Assembly: GCA_021779955.1 (NCBI GenBank)
Contig: JAJXZS010000035.1
Coordinates: 62,001-126,000 of the forward strand
DNA from: Chloroflexota bacterium
Lineage (GTDB): Bacteria; Chloroflexota; Anaerolineae; Anaerolineales; Anaerolineaceae
Direction of reading: 5' to 3'
Length of the DNA: 64,000 nt
In this document: one piece after another, positions 24,586 through 33,431 of the stretch
How the letters are laid out: each line of letters begins with the position of its first letter
Position numbering within the stretch: position 1 is the stretch's first letter
Position numbers and translations under genes: made by a program
The notes under the pieces: model-generated
Databases searched by the model: none
Told to the model about the DNA's origin: nothing
Seen by the model: the letters and a program-made list of their open reading frames with translations, nothing else

Positions 24586-26183
24586 TCGCGAACGCCTTCG
24601 TCCGCACCACACAGCGCCTGCTCCGTGACCCGCTTCTCTTTGTCAAAGCGGCTTCACGCATCAAACTGCGCAGCTATCAGCGCGAGGTCTTCGAAGCAGT
24701 CATCGACTCGGTTCTCCGGCGCAAAGGGCTCACCTTCGTGGTCATGTTCCCCAGGCAGTCAGGCAAGAACGAACTCCAGGCGCAAATCGAAACCTACCTG
24801 CTCTCGCTGTTCTCGCAGCTGCCCGTGGAGATGATCAAGGTCTCGCCGACCCTCAAACCCCAGGCGTTGACGGCGATGCGCCGCCTCGAGCGCACGGTCC
24901 GCAAGAACATCCTGGTAAGTGGATTGCTGCGCAAGGAAGGCGGCTCGCTCTACCGGCTTGGCAGCGCCTCGATCACTTTCCTCTCAGGCGCGCCTGAAAG
25001 CAATATCGTGGGCGCAACGGCATCCGTGCTGCTCGAGGTGGACGAAGCCCAGGACGTGCTCTGCGACAAGTTCGACAAGGACATCGCCCCAATGGCCGCA
25101 TCGACCAACGCCACCCGTATTTTTTGGGGCACGGCCTGGACGAGCCGCACCCTGCTCGGCCGCGAACTGCGCGCAGCGCGTGCTGCTGAAGCCGCCGATG
25201 CCATCCGCCGCGTCTTCGTCTGTACCGCCGATGAAGTGGCCGCCGAGGTGCCCGCTTACGCCAGGCATGTGCAGGAAGTGGTCAGCCGCCAGGGCCGCAG
25301 CCATCCCCTCGTGCGTACCCAGTACTTCTCCGAAGAGATCGACTCGCAGGGTGGCATGTTCCCGCCGGATCGCATCGCCCGGATCAGGCCGCAAGGCGCG
25401 CCATTCTCCGTTCCGCCTGCCGGGCCTAACCCCGGCAGGCAGTACGCCCTCCTGCTCGATGTGGCGGGCGAGGACGAAGGCGTGCGCGGGCTCGACGGCT
25501 CGCTCTCCCTGGCCAATCCATCCCGCGATGCAACGGCGCTCACACTGGTCGAAGTCTCGTTGCCCGAGCGAAACTTATCCACACCTGTGGACAAAGTTAT
25601 CCACACCCCTGTGGAAAACGCCGCGGCCGGCAGCCTGCCCTTCTACACCCCCGTCCGCCGCTGGCAGTGGATCGGCGCGGACCATAACGAACTGCTGCGC
25701 CAGATCAGGCAGATCGCGCTCGAGTGGCGTGCGCAGGCCGTCGTTGTCGATGCCACAGGCGTCGGCGCGGGGTTGGCATCGTTCCTCGAAAATGCCATGC
25801 CCGGGCGGGTGATCCCCTTCGTGTTCAACTCGGCTTCGAAGTCGAAACTGGGCTGGGACTTCCTGGCCGTGATCGACTCCGGCCGCTGGCGTGAACCGAG
25901 CTACAGCGCAGATCTCGTTGCCGCCGAGTCAACCCACCAGACGGAATTCATCCGCCAGCTCGAAAACTGCGCCTTCAGCGTCTCCACAGGACCCGAACAG
26001 CACATCCGCTGGGGCGTGCCGGACGGATCGCGCGACCCCTCAAGCGGCGATCTCCTGCACGACGATTGGATTCTCTCAGCCGCCCTCTGCACGCTGCTTG
26101 AAACGCGCAGTTGGTTCTCAGCGGCCCCTGCGCTGATCGTACCCGCCCCCGATCCGCTCAAAGCAACCGAAAGGAAGTACTAG
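24582..26183 (+). CDS. terL: Phage terminase large subunit
   Basis: 533 residues. N-terminal ATPase: MFPRQSGKNELQAQ (Walker A variant, residues ~55-68) and VLLEVDEAQDV (Walker B with catalytic Glu/Asp). C-terminal RNase H-like nuclease: YALLLDVAGED and AVVVDATGVGAG provide the acidic residues, with a last Asp in LLHDDWILSA. Packages DNA into the prohead through the portal. Between the two nuclease strands sits an insert (NLSTPVDKVIHTPVEN) whose DNA is a cluster of four DnaA-box-like sites (25575-25618). Translationally coupled to the small upstream gene. Confidence 0.9.
   Translation: MIANAFVRTTQRLLRDPLLFVKAASRIKLRSYQREVFEAVIDSVLRRKGLTFVVMFPRQSGKNELQAQIETYLLSLFSQLPVEMIKVSPTLKPQALTAMRRLERTVRKNILVSGLLRKEGGSLYRLGSASITFLSGAPESNIVGATASVLLEVDEAQDVLCDKFDKDIAPMAASTNATRIFWGTAWTSRTLLGRELRAARAAEAADAIRRVFVCTADEVAAEVPAYARHVQEVVSRQGRSHPLVRTQYFSEEIDSQGGMFPPDRIARIRPQGAPFSVPPAGPNPGRQYALLLDVAGEDEGVRGLDGSLSLANPSRDATALTLVEVSLPERNLSTPVDKVIHTPVENAAAGSLPFYTPVRRWQWIGADHNELLRQIRQIALEWRAQAVVVDATGVGAGLASFLENAMPGRVIPFVFNSASKSKLGWDFLAVIDSGRWREPSYSADLVAAESTHQTEFIRQLENCAFSVSTGPEQHIRWGVPDGSRDPSSGDLLHDDWILSAALCTLLETRSWFSAAPALIVPAPDPLKATERKY
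25575..25618. promoter_or_regulatory. Cluster of four DnaA-box-like sites inside terL
   Basis: Two perfect TTATCCACA (25575-25583, 25597-25605) alternate with TGTGGACAA (25586-25594) and TGTGGAAAA (25610-25618), each one or two bases from the inverted box. The sites form two head-to-head pairs within 44 bp of coding sequence. Binding is not shown. Confidence 0.5.
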
Positions 26184-26240
26184 CAAGAGTAATCAGGCAC
26201 CCAGGTCTTGGGCAATTAGGACAAACAGGCTAATTCAAGA

Positions 26241-26312
26241 CTCACCGCTCTTCCTGTTCACCAATCACAAGGACACTGAATACTGATTACTAATCACTAA
26301 TTACTGCTAACC
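26241..26312. repeat. Heptamer-period degenerate repeat inside phage cassette
   Basis: Ten units in phase: CTCACCG, CTCTTCC, TGTTCAC, CAATCAC ... CTGATTA, CTAATCA, CTAATTA. It fills the 162-bp spacer between terL and the lysozyme gene. Confidence 0.6.
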
Positions 26313-26345
26313 GACCCTTCTCCATTCTCATCACCCAGGAGTCCC

Positions 26346-26993
26346 ATGATCTACGGCATCGACGCAAGTCACTATCAAGAACTCATCGACTGGAAGAAAG
26401 TCAAATCCAGCGGCGTTGGCTTTGCCATCCTCAAGGCCAGCGAAGGCACAACCTATATCGACCCGATGTTCGAGCAGAACGTCCGCGGCGCGCTCGAAAA
26501 CGGCATCCTTCCGGGCAGCTATCACTTCTTCCTGCCTCGTCTTGACGCAGCCCAGCAGGCTCGTCACTACGCCGAAGTCCTCAAGTCCACCCTCGGCACG
26601 CGCGCCTGCCTGCCGCCCTGTATCGACCTTGAGACCGCAGGCCTCGGGCGTGAAGGGCTCAACCAGGCGGTCCAGGTCTTTCTGCATGAACTCGAAAGCC
26701 TCGCCGGGCGCCGCGGCATGATCTACACCTCGCCCGGCTTCTGGAACACCTATCTTCCTGTGCCCGTGCTCAGCGGCAACCGCCTTTTGCGCAGCAATGT
26801 CGATTGGGCCGTCGCGCATCCGCTCTGGCTGGCCCACTACACCACCGGCTGGCCTTCGCAGGTATACCCCTGGGCTGGTTGGACCTTCTGGCAGCATTCC
26901 AGCGGCGGACGCATCGGCGGCATCCGCACCCGCGTGGATCTCGATCTCTTCAACGGCAGCGCAGACGATCTGGCAGCCTTCAGCGGAGCTTAA
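26346..26993 (+). CDS. GH25 muramidase (endolysin)
   Basis: 215 residues, a single GH25 catalytic domain with no signal peptide or wall-binding repeats. GIDASHYQ near the start and PPCIDLET in the middle give the catalytic D-x-E pair; WLAHYTTGWP and FWQHSSGGR match later conserved strands. It cuts the beta-1,4 bond after N-acetylmuramic acid. No signal peptide fits release through the holin-like protein at 30579. Its place between terL and portal is unusual for an endolysin. Stop abuts the portal start. Confidence 0.88.
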   Translation: MIYGIDASHYQELIDWKKVKSSGVGFAILKASEGTTYIDPMFEQNVRGALENGILPGSYHFFLPRLDAAQQARHYAEVLKSTLGTRACLPPCIDLETAGLGREGLNQAVQVFLHELESLAGRRGMIYTSPGFWNTYLPVPVLSGNRLLRSNVDWAVAHPLWLAHYTTGWPSQVYPWAGWTFWQHSSGGRIGGIRTRVDLDLFNGSADDLAAFSGA

Positions 26994-28406
26994 ATGCCTC
27001 GAAAACCATCCTTTCTCTCACGCTGGTTTCGGCGTCAAATCGATCGCGAGGTGCGTGCCGCACTATCGGCATCCGATGACTTTTTCACGCTGGGGTCCCA
27101 CGGCAGCGCCTCTGACGTCGATCGCTACGCCCCCGACCGTGATCAGATCCTCGGCGATGCACTCGAAGCCTGGCGGGTAAACCCCCTCGCCAGGCGCATC
27201 GTCGGGCTGACCTCCCAATATGTGGTCGGCGGCGGCATCGCTTTTTCTATTGCGCACGCAGGCACGGCGGCTTTTCTAAAAAGCTTCTGGGAGCATCCGC
27301 TCAACCGCCTGCCGGTGCGGTTGTATGAATGGTGCGATGAACTCACCCGCAGCGGCAACCTCTTCCTGCTTGTCAGCAGCGATGCCGCCGGGATGAGTTA
27401 CATCCGCGCGGTACCGGCTGCCCAGGTCAAGGCCGTCCACACCCGCGAAAATGATATCGACCAGGAGATTTCCTTCGAGATGAAACCCGATCTCCTGGGC
27501 GGCGAGACCAAAATCTGGCCTGCCTTCGACGCTTCGATATCGCGCTCCGCAGACGGCTCCTTCCCGGCGCTGATGCTGCACTACACGATCAACCGTCCGG
27601 TGGGGGCTGTGTGGGGCGAGTCAGACCTCAGCCCCATCCTGCGCTGGCTCAGCCGCTACGGCAACTGGCTGGAAGATCGCGCCAGGCTCAATCACTTTCG
27701 CACTGCTTTCCTCTATATCGTCCGCTCGCGCTTCAGCTCTGAGGCGGAACGCAGGGCAAGGCAGGCCAGCCTGAACTCTGCCCCGCCTTCACCCGGTTCC
27801 ATCCTGGTGACAGACGAGGGCGAGACCTGGGACGTGTTGAACCCCGCTCTCGAATCCGACGACGCAGGCACAGACGGCATGGCGCTCAAGAAGATGCTGG
27901 CTGCGGGAGCGGGCATCCCCCTCCACTTCCTCGCTGAACCCGAAGGTTCCACGCGCACCACCGCCGAGGCCGCCGGCGGTCCAACCTACCGCCACTTCGA
28001 GCAGCGCCAGAAGTACTTCCTCTGGCTCGTCCAGGACCTGCTCAACAAGGTCGTCCAGCGCAGGGCGCAGGTCGATCACAGGGTGTCCACCCGGGCCGAG
28101 GTCCAGGTTCACGGCGCCGACATCTCGTCGCGCGACAACCTGTCGCTGGCGATGGCTGCCTCGAGCATCCTCAACGTGCTCGGCGAGACGCGCAGCCGAG
28201 GCCTCATCGACGATGCCGAGTTCCTGCGCCTGGTCTACCGCTTCAGCGGCGAAGCGGTCAACGTCGAAGACATGCTGGCCCGCGGGCGCGCTGCTGGAAA
28301 AGTCGCAGAGCTTCACCCGTCCGGACCTGGACCGGTGCAATCCACCAAAATCATCGACCCGTTGACCGGCGAACCCAAAACCGCCATCGAAGGAGGTCTC
28401 ATCTAG
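26994..28406 (+). CDS. Phage portal protein
   Basis: 470 residues. Begins basic (PRKPSFLSRWFRRQIDREV), then the portal core DALEAWRVNPLARRIVGLTSQYVVGGG, a stem/wing region and the C-terminal ARTRAEVQVHGADISSRDNLSLA-like segment with GAGIPLHFLAEPEGSTRTTAEAA, which matches portals of the Mu/HK97 group. Twelve copies would form the DNA channel where the terminase docks. Starts directly after the lysozyme stop and is followed without a gap by the protease-capsid gene. Confidence 0.85.
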   Translation: MPRKPSFLSRWFRRQIDREVRAALSASDDFFTLGSHGSASDVDRYAPDRDQILGDALEAWRVNPLARRIVGLTSQYVVGGGIAFSIAHAGTAAFLKSFWEHPLNRLPVRLYEWCDELTRSGNLFLLVSSDAAGMSYIRAVPAAQVKAVHTRENDIDQEISFEMKPDLLGGETKIWPAFDASISRSADGSFPALMLHYTINRPVGAVWGESDLSPILRWLSRYGNWLEDRARLNHFRTAFLYIVRSRFSSEAERRARQASLNSAPPSPGSILVTDEGETWDVLNPALESDDAGTDGMALKKMLAAGAGIPLHFLAEPEGSTRTTAEAAGGPTYRHFEQRQKYFLWLVQDLLNKVVQRRAQVDHRVSTRAEVQVHGADISSRDNLSLAMAASSILNVLGETRSRGLIDDAEFLRLVYRFSGEAVNVEDMLARGRAAGKVAELHPSGPGPVQSTKIIDPLTGEPKTAIEGGLI

Positions 28407-30311
28407 ATGGTATCGCAAAATGCATCCCCTTTCCGCCGTACTTTCTCGGCATCCGCCAGCGTCACGCCTGCCGGTGAATTCGAGATCCTGGCCATCAGCG
28501 CAGGCACAGGCAACGGCTGGGACTTTTCGCCCGAAGTCCTGCGCGAATTCCTACCCCTATGGGACCAGGTGGAAAGCTTCATCGATCACTCGTGGTCCGA
28601 GCGCTCCGTCCGCGACCTGGCCGGAGTTTGCACTTCGCCCGCCTGGGACGACGCGCGCAGCGGCATTCGCCTCACCCTCAAGGCCGTCGGCCCGGCAGCA
28701 GACCTGCTCGCCGAAACCGGCAGGATGTTTGCCTCAGGGCTACCGCCGCTTCCCGAGATCGGCTTTTCCGCCGACATCCTGTTCAGCGCCGAAGGAACTC
28801 GCGTCACACGCATCCGCAAAGTCTTTTCAGTCGACATGGTCGTCCACCCGGCCAGGGGCGGGGCCTTCATCCCAGCGGTCAATCCGGCCGCAGTCGAAAC
28901 CAGCCAGTTCAATTCAAAGGAGACATGCATGGAAAATCAAGAAGTTCAACCTCAACCCCTCGAGCGTGCCCAGTTGTGCGCTCCTGAAGCCGGCCGTACT
29001 GCCGATCTGCAGCTCGAAACCTGCGCCGGCCTGCTCACCGCCTCGCTGGCCGCTGCCAACCTGCCCGAAAAGATCGCTTCACGCATCCGCAGCCAGTTTG
29101 CCGGGAAGGTCTTCGAACCCGCCGCGCTGCAAACCGCCATCGACGATGCCCGCGACCTCGTCAGCGATCTCAATGCTGGCAACGTGATCCAGGGTCCCGG
29201 GCGCATCACGGACATGGTGTCTCCCGAAGACCAGATCAGCGCGGCCGTCCACGACATGCTCGGCGCCAGGCGTCCGGAAGGCCTCGAGAAGGTCAAGCCA
29301 GCGCGTCTAAGCGGCATCCGTGAGTTGTACCTGCGCATGACCGGCGACGACACTTTCAGCGGCGGCTATCACCCCGACCGGGCTCAATTTGCCGTCAGCG
29401 CGGACCTGCCAGGCGTGCTCAAGAACGCGATGAACAAGCTCATCATCGCCCAATGGGAAGAGCTCGGACGTTCGGGGTATCGCTGGTGGGAACCTGTGGT
29501 ACAGGTGGAGCACTTCAACAGCCTGCAGGAAATCACAGGCGTGCTGGTGGGCGAGGTGACCGTGCTGCCAACGGTCCTGGAAGGCGCGCCTTATACCGAG
29601 CTTGAAGTCAAAGACTCGGCCGAGACCGGCGCCTGGGCAAAGTACGGCGGCTACATCGGGCTTACCCTCGAAATGTTCGAGCGCGACGAAACGCACAAAC
29701 TGCGCCAGTATCCGCGCAAGCTCGCATCTGCTGCCCTGCGGCGCATTTCCAACCTGGTCGGCCAGGTCTTCACAGCAAATGCCGGGGTTGGGCCGGTCAT
29801 GGCAGACACATTCAACGTGTTCGATGCCGCTCACCATGCCAATGTCGGCACCTCAGCCTTGAGCGCGGACGCCTGGGAAGCCGCGGGCAAAGCCATCTAT
29901 AGCCAGCCCATGGCGGTTGCAGCGGGTGGCACCGCGCCCAAACTCGCCCTGGATGCCCGCTATCTCATCGTGCCCCGAGACCTGCGCCTGGCAGCCATGA
30001 ACCTGCTCTATCCATCTTTTGCGCACGAGAGCAGCATTTTCTCTGAGAACATGCAGAAGGGTCAGATGGGTGACGTGATCACCTGCCCCGAGTTCACCGA
30101 TGCAAACGATTGGGCAGCCGCGGCCGACCCGCAGCTCGCGCCGGGCATCATCGTCGCCGAACGCTTTGGCCTGCTCCCCGAGATCTTCATCGGCGATGGC
30201 GAACTCAACGGCGCCCTCTTCACCAACGACGAGATCCGCATGAAAGTCCGCCATCTCGTCAGCGTCTTCGTCGCCGATCACCGCCCGCTGTACAAAGCCA
30301 ACGTAGCCTAG
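28407..30311 (+). CDS. Prohead protease fused to major capsid protein, with internal start
   Basis: 634 residues. Residues 1-174 resemble a phage prohead serine protease: FIDHSWSERSVRDLAGV holds a candidate catalytic His and SADILF a candidate Ser. Residues ~175-290 are Gln/Leu-rich and scaffold-like. The rest is a Mu gpT/HK97-type capsid domain (YRWWEPVVQVEHFNSLQEI, FTANAGVGPVMADTFNVFD, VPRDLRLAAMNLLYPSF). AAAGGAG at 28916-28922 precedes an in-frame ATG at 28929, giving a second product of 460 residues that starts MENQEVQPQP. The long form would then supply the protease in small amounts and the short form the shell. Confidence 0.75.
   Translation: MVSQNASPFRRTFSASASVTPAGEFEILAISAGTGNGWDFSPEVLREFLPLWDQVESFIDHSWSERSVRDLAGVCTSPAWDDARSGIRLTLKAVGPAADLLAETGRMFASGLPPLPEIGFSADILFSAEGTRVTRIRKVFSVDMVVHPARGGAFIPAVNPAAVETSQFNSKETCMENQEVQPQPLERAQLCAPEAGRTADLQLETCAGLLTASLAAANLPEKIASRIRSQFAGKVFEPAALQTAIDDARDLVSDLNAGNVIQGPGRITDMVSPEDQISAAVHDMLGARRPEGLEKVKPARLSGIRELYLRMTGDDTFSGGYHPDRAQFAVSADLPGVLKNAMNKLIIAQWEELGRSGYRWWEPVVQVEHFNSLQEITGVLVGEVTVLPTVLEGAPYTELEVKDSAETGAWAKYGGYIGLTLEMFERDETHKLRQYPRKLASAALRRISNLVGQVFTANAGVGPVMADTFNVFDAAHHANVGTSALSADAWEAAGKAIYSQPMAVAAGGTAPKLALDARYLIVPRDLRLAAMNLLYPSFAHESSIFSENMQKGQMGDVITCPEFTDANDWAAAADPQLAPGIIVAERFGLLPEIFIGDGELNGALFTNDEIRMKVRHLVSVFVADHRPLYKANVA
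28916..28931 (+). promoter_or_regulatory. Internal ribosome binding site and start codon for capsid/scaffold product
   Basis: AAAGGAG (28916-28922), 6-nt gap, ATG 28929 in frame with the 28407 gene at codon 175. The match to the Shine-Dalgarno sequence is too good to be dismissed inside a GC-rich coding region. Confidence 0.6.
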
Positions 30312-30338
30312 TCTCGCATCTCGGTCTTCGCTCTTTAA
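30311..30338. repeat. Short heptamer-period repeat
   Basis: GTCTCGC, ATCTCGG, TCTTCGC, TCTTTAA in phase, starting at the capsid gene stop. Confidence 0.4.
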
Positions 30339-30365
30339 CATTCGGATAGCACCGTTCGGACCGGC

Positions 30366-30445
30366 TGTAGGGGTGAAGCATCGTGGAATTACGCAGGCAT
30401 CGATCAGGCATCACACAATCACGAAGCTTCACCCCGGCCGCGCCT
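30366..30445. repeat. Diverged extragenic palindrome
   Basis: GTAGGGGTGAAGC at the left pairs with GCTTCACCCC at about 30427-30436, enclosing ~45 bp. Same outer sequence style as the perfect palindrome at 13557. Confidence 0.45.
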
Positions 30446-30503
30446 CGAGGCTCCAACCGAATTACAGTAATTGTTTTGCATTTTCAATTCAATCTAAATC
30501 AAT

Positions 30504-30566
30504 TCGCGTTTCTCGCTTCCCGCTTCCCGCTTCTCGCTTCTCTCTTCTCTATTCTCTTCATTCAAA
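30504..30566. repeat. Heptamer-period degenerate repeat before holin-like gene
   Basis: CTCGCTT, CCCGCTT, CCCGCTT, CTCGCTT, CTCTCTT, CTCTATT, all in register. It runs to the AAAGGAG ribosome site of the 30579 gene. Confidence 0.65.
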
Positions 30567-30578
30567 GGAGTTCCTTCC

Positions 30579-30785
30579 ATGTCACTTCTCGATCAACTCA
30601 AGAGACTCATCCGCTCGCGCAAGTTCTGGGTCCTCATTGCCGCGCTGCTTGCCACGCTCGCCGCCTACTGCACCGCCCAGATCAGCGTCTGGCAGGCGCT
30701 TCAGGCGCTGGTGGCAGCCCTGGCGGTTTACTCCACAGGGGTCGCCCTGGAGGACAGCGGAAATGCCGCCAAAACCCGCTCCTGA
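30579..30785 (+). CDS. Holin-like two-helix membrane protein
   Basis: 68 residues: basic amphipathic start (LDQLKRLIRSRKFW), membrane helix 1 (VLIAALLATLAAYCTA), short turn, helix 2 (ALQALVAALAVYSTGVAL), polar tail. Size and topology fit phage holins, and a muramidase lacking a signal peptide lies in the same cassette. AAAGGAG precedes the ATG. Confidence 0.65.
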   Translation: MSLLDQLKRLIRSRKFWVLIAALLATLAAYCTAQISVWQALQALVAALAVYSTGVALEDSGNAAKTRS

Positions 30786-31113
30786 TCTGAAAATCGCTGC
30801 GGCCCTGGCAAAGCCATTCACTGCTGGAAAGGGGCGCGCCTCTGCGCCCCTCTCCTTCCGGATCCTTCCAGGCGGCGGCATGGTGGTGATCACTTCGGAT
30901 GGGCGCAAGCTCTGGTTCACCGCCGACGAAGTGGCCGCTGCGCGTGCCGAAATGGGCATGTCCGCACCAACAAATTCCACTTCGCCTTCACCTGCCCGCC
31001 AGACCTCCCGCTTCCGGCCCACCGGATTGCTGCCCCGGGAGACCAAACCGCGTTCCTACGACGGTATGCCCACGCTGATGGTCTTCCCGCCCAAACGCGA
31101 CAAACCCAAATGA
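30763..31113 (+). CDS. Unknown phage cassette protein
   Basis: 116 residues from ATG 30763, which overlaps the holin-like gene's end and follows GGAGG. Contains a compact beta unit FRILPGGGMVVITSDGRKLWFT and a Pro/Ser-rich linker, then LMVFPPKRDKPK at the end. No family recognised; placed in the head region, so a small structural or assembly role is plausible. Confidence 0.5.
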   Translation: MPPKPAPDLKIAAALAKPFTAGKGRASAPLSFRILPGGGMVVITSDGRKLWFTADEVAAARAEMGMSAPTNSTSPSPARQTSRFRPTGLLPRETKPRSYDGMPTLMVFPPKRDKPK

Positions 31114-31128
31114 TCCAGGGGGAACCCC

Positions 31129-31782
31129 ATGCTCACATTGACCGACATCATCAACCGTACCCGCACCGTCCTCAGCGATCCCGTTTCGCTTCGCTTCAGC
31201 GACGAACTCCTGCAGGAAGCCGTCAGCAACGCAATGCAGACCCTCAGCGACCGGCTCCCCAGGGAGGAGCACATCGATTTCATCGTCGCCATATCGGGGC
31301 GCAACCAGGCGCTCGCAGGCCTGGCTTTGCCGCTGTATCTCATCGACATCCGCATCTCGATCCTGCCGGATGATGAAACCGTTCTCGAACCCGACCTGCA
31401 CTTCACCTATCGCATGATCGATGGCCAGCCGGTGATCCACTTCCTCGGCGAGCTTATCCCCCAGGCAGGCCAGACGCTGCAGGTTGCCTATGCCGCCTGC
31501 CAGACCCTGAGCGGTCTTGATGGCGCCGACACGTCTACTCTGCCTGATGGCGCATTTACCGCCCTGGTCAACGGCGCTGCCGGGCACGCCTGCCTCCTGC
31601 GCTCGCACATGCTGCTCGAGACGAGCGGCGTCAAGCCGGGCGAAGTCGACCATCTGCTCCAGCTCGCCCAGCTTCGCCTGGATCTCTTCGAGAAGAACCT
31701 GGACGACCTGCGCATCTATCAGGAATTCGGTTTTCCCCAGGGCTTCACCCTCGACAAGTGGGATAACCACGGAGTGTTCTAA
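31129..31782 (+). CDS. Head-tail connector/adaptor-like protein
   Basis: 217 residues. N-terminal helices (LTDIINRTRTVLSDP..RFSDELLQEAVSNAMQTLS) with the pattern 'D-x-x-L-x-x-x-I-N-x-A' common in phage adaptor proteins of the gp6/DUF-type, then a beta middle part and C-terminal helices (LLQLAQLRLDLFEKNLDDL). GGGGGA before the ATG. Would sit below the portal ring. Confidence 0.5.
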   Translation: MLTLTDIINRTRTVLSDPVSLRFSDELLQEAVSNAMQTLSDRLPREEHIDFIVAISGRNQALAGLALPLYLIDIRISILPDDETVLEPDLHFTYRMIDGQPVIHFLGELIPQAGQTLQVAYAACQTLSGLDGADTSTLPDGAFTALVNGAAGHACLLRSHMLLETSGVKPGEVDHLLQLAQLRLDLFEKNLDDLRIYQEFGFPQGFTLDKWDNHGVF

Positions 31783-32261
31783 TGCCTACGATCGGTATGG
31801 ACTGTCATATCACCCTGACTCATCCGAGCGTAAACGGCGGCCTGTCTTACGGCTTCCTCGTCGACGAGGAAGAAAAGGGCACGCGCCCGGGCGGTGTGCA
31901 GATCACCCGCGAGGTCATGACAGACGGCACAACCGTCTACGTCCTCTTCGACATCATCCTCGCTGATCATGCGATCAATCCAGATGGCAGCCCCCACGCC
32001 GCAGACCGCAGCCACGACTACACCATGCTCCTGCAGTATCTCGCGCAGATCTCAAGCATTCAGCTGCTTACCCCGGTCGGCCTGCTCGCCAACCTTTTCG
32101 CTGTCGGATTCACCGCAGACGAGCGCCACTTGCCTAAATCATCCCTCGTCAAATGCCAACTCAACAACTCAGGCATCTACTGGCCGCCGGTTCCACAAGC
32201 AAAATTCACAGCCTCAATCTGGGACGGCATTCTCACCTGGGGTACGTCCTATTGGAGATAA
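31782..32261 (+). CDS. Unknown late structural-type protein
   Basis: 159 residues; start overlaps the previous stop (TAATG). Beta-rich, with DCHITLTHPSVNGGLSYGFLVDEEE near the start. No domain recognised. Position after the connector suggests a tail or neck component, but nothing in the sequence proves it. Confidence 0.5.
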   Translation: MPTIGMDCHITLTHPSVNGGLSYGFLVDEEEKGTRPGGVQITREVMTDGTTVYVLFDIILADHAINPDGSPHAADRSHDYTMLLQYLAQISSIQLLTPVGLLANLFAVGFTADERHLPKSSLVKCQLNNSGIYWPPVPQAKFTASIWDGILTWGTSYWR

Positions 32262-32264
32262 CCT

Positions 32265-33029
32265 ATGTCATATCCGCTCAGCTCCCCTGTTACATCCGGT
32301 CAGCCCACCTTCGCGGCCCACTACAACAACCTTCGGCTCGATGCGCTTTCCTTCGGCCAGGCTGAGGCTGATGTCGTCCCGCCTGGCACTTTCCTTAAGC
32401 GCTTCGCCCAGGGCATCACCCTTGTTTATCTCGCCACCAACCGGCTCCGCATTCCCTACAACCCCCTCAACCCGCCCACCCTCATGATCAACGGCTGCAT
32501 GCTTCAAACTGCTGCCAACGTCGATCTTCCCGCCGGTCTATTCTCAGGCTTGGCTGCCACCTGGTACATCTTCGCCGTGCGCACCCCTGGCTCCACCACC
32601 TTCACCCTATCCGTCAACACCTCGCCTATTGAAACCACAGACCAACGGCTCATCGGTCAATGTACCTGGGATGGCATAAAGGTTACCTTTGTCTACACCA
32701 CCGTTAACTCTGATCATCAACTCACCGATCCTGATTATGATTCTGGTTGGTTCGCAGTGGCTTGCAATTCGCTGTTCACTAAGGCTCATGGCCTGCTGCA
32801 GTGGCCGCGCCTGGTTGTCCTTCTGCATTCCAATGTCGCCGAAGGCAACGAAGAGTGGATACCGGTCACAGTGATCCAGAACGGCGCGAACGTCGAAAAG
32901 AGCGCCTATGGTTGGTCCTCTGCCAATGTCTATTGCAGTTCTGGTGTAGACCTGGCCAGTTCGGGCACGTGCTGGTCCACCCGCCGTGCTTCAAACGTTG
33001 GTTATTGGCGCGTTCTCGCCTGGAAGTGA
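32265..33029 (+). CDS. Unknown late structural-type protein, possible appendage
   Basis: 254 residues. The opening VTSGQPTFAAHYNNLRLDAL resembles the start of several uncharacterised phage tail/appendage proteins; the remainder is beta-rich with five Cys. GGAGAT lies before the ATG. If the cassette makes particles, this is a candidate host-contact protein. Confidence 0.5.
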   Translation: MSYPLSSPVTSGQPTFAAHYNNLRLDALSFGQAEADVVPPGTFLKRFAQGITLVYLATNRLRIPYNPLNPPTLMINGCMLQTAANVDLPAGLFSGLAATWYIFAVRTPGSTTFTLSVNTSPIETTDQRLIGQCTWDGIKVTFVYTTVNSDHQLTDPDYDSGWFAVACNSLFTKAHGLLQWPRLVVLLHSNVAEGNEEWIPVTVIQNGANVEKSAYGWSSANVYCSSGVDLASSGTCWSTRRASNVGYWRVLAWK

Positions 33030-33035
33030 GCAGCT

Positions 33036-33431
33036 ATGACATTCATCATCCGTAATTCAGATCGCACAATCAAGACATTCGCCGAGCGCGTCGATGATTT
33101 CATTCTCGCACCAGGTGAAACCATTGACTCATCACCCCTCTCCTTCGCTGAGTACGCCGCCCGCCTCAGCCTTTCGGTCAATGGCCGCACAGGTGTAATC
33201 ATCCGTGTCGCGTCCGGTGCGCCGGCGGTAGTCGTTGACGTGTCATGCCCGGGTGAGTCGGAAGTGGATCTCGATGTCAACGGCCTCCCTGAATCGCTGC
33301 AGCTCGTCGACGGCAAGGCACAACTGATCCTCTCCACCGAAACGCCTGGCGTTTTCATCATCCAGCCTGCAGACCGCACAGTCTACGCCCCTGCCGGCAA
33401 TTCCTTCCTTACCGTCGAGGTGACACTATGA
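33036..33431 (+). CDS. Unknown beta-rich cassette protein
   Basis: 131 residues made of alternating short strands (GVIIRVASGAPAVVVDV, AQLILSTETPGVFII), ending in SFLTVEVTL. Like a small capsid-decoration or fibre-domain protein, but unassigned. Stop overlaps the next start (ATGA). Confidence 0.45.
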   Translation: MTFIIRNSDRTIKTFAERVDDFILAPGETIDSSPLSFAEYAARLSLSVNGRTGVIIRVASGAPAVVVDVSCPGESEVDLDVNGLPESLQLVDGKAQLILSTETPGVFIIQPADRTVYAPAGNSFLTVEVTL

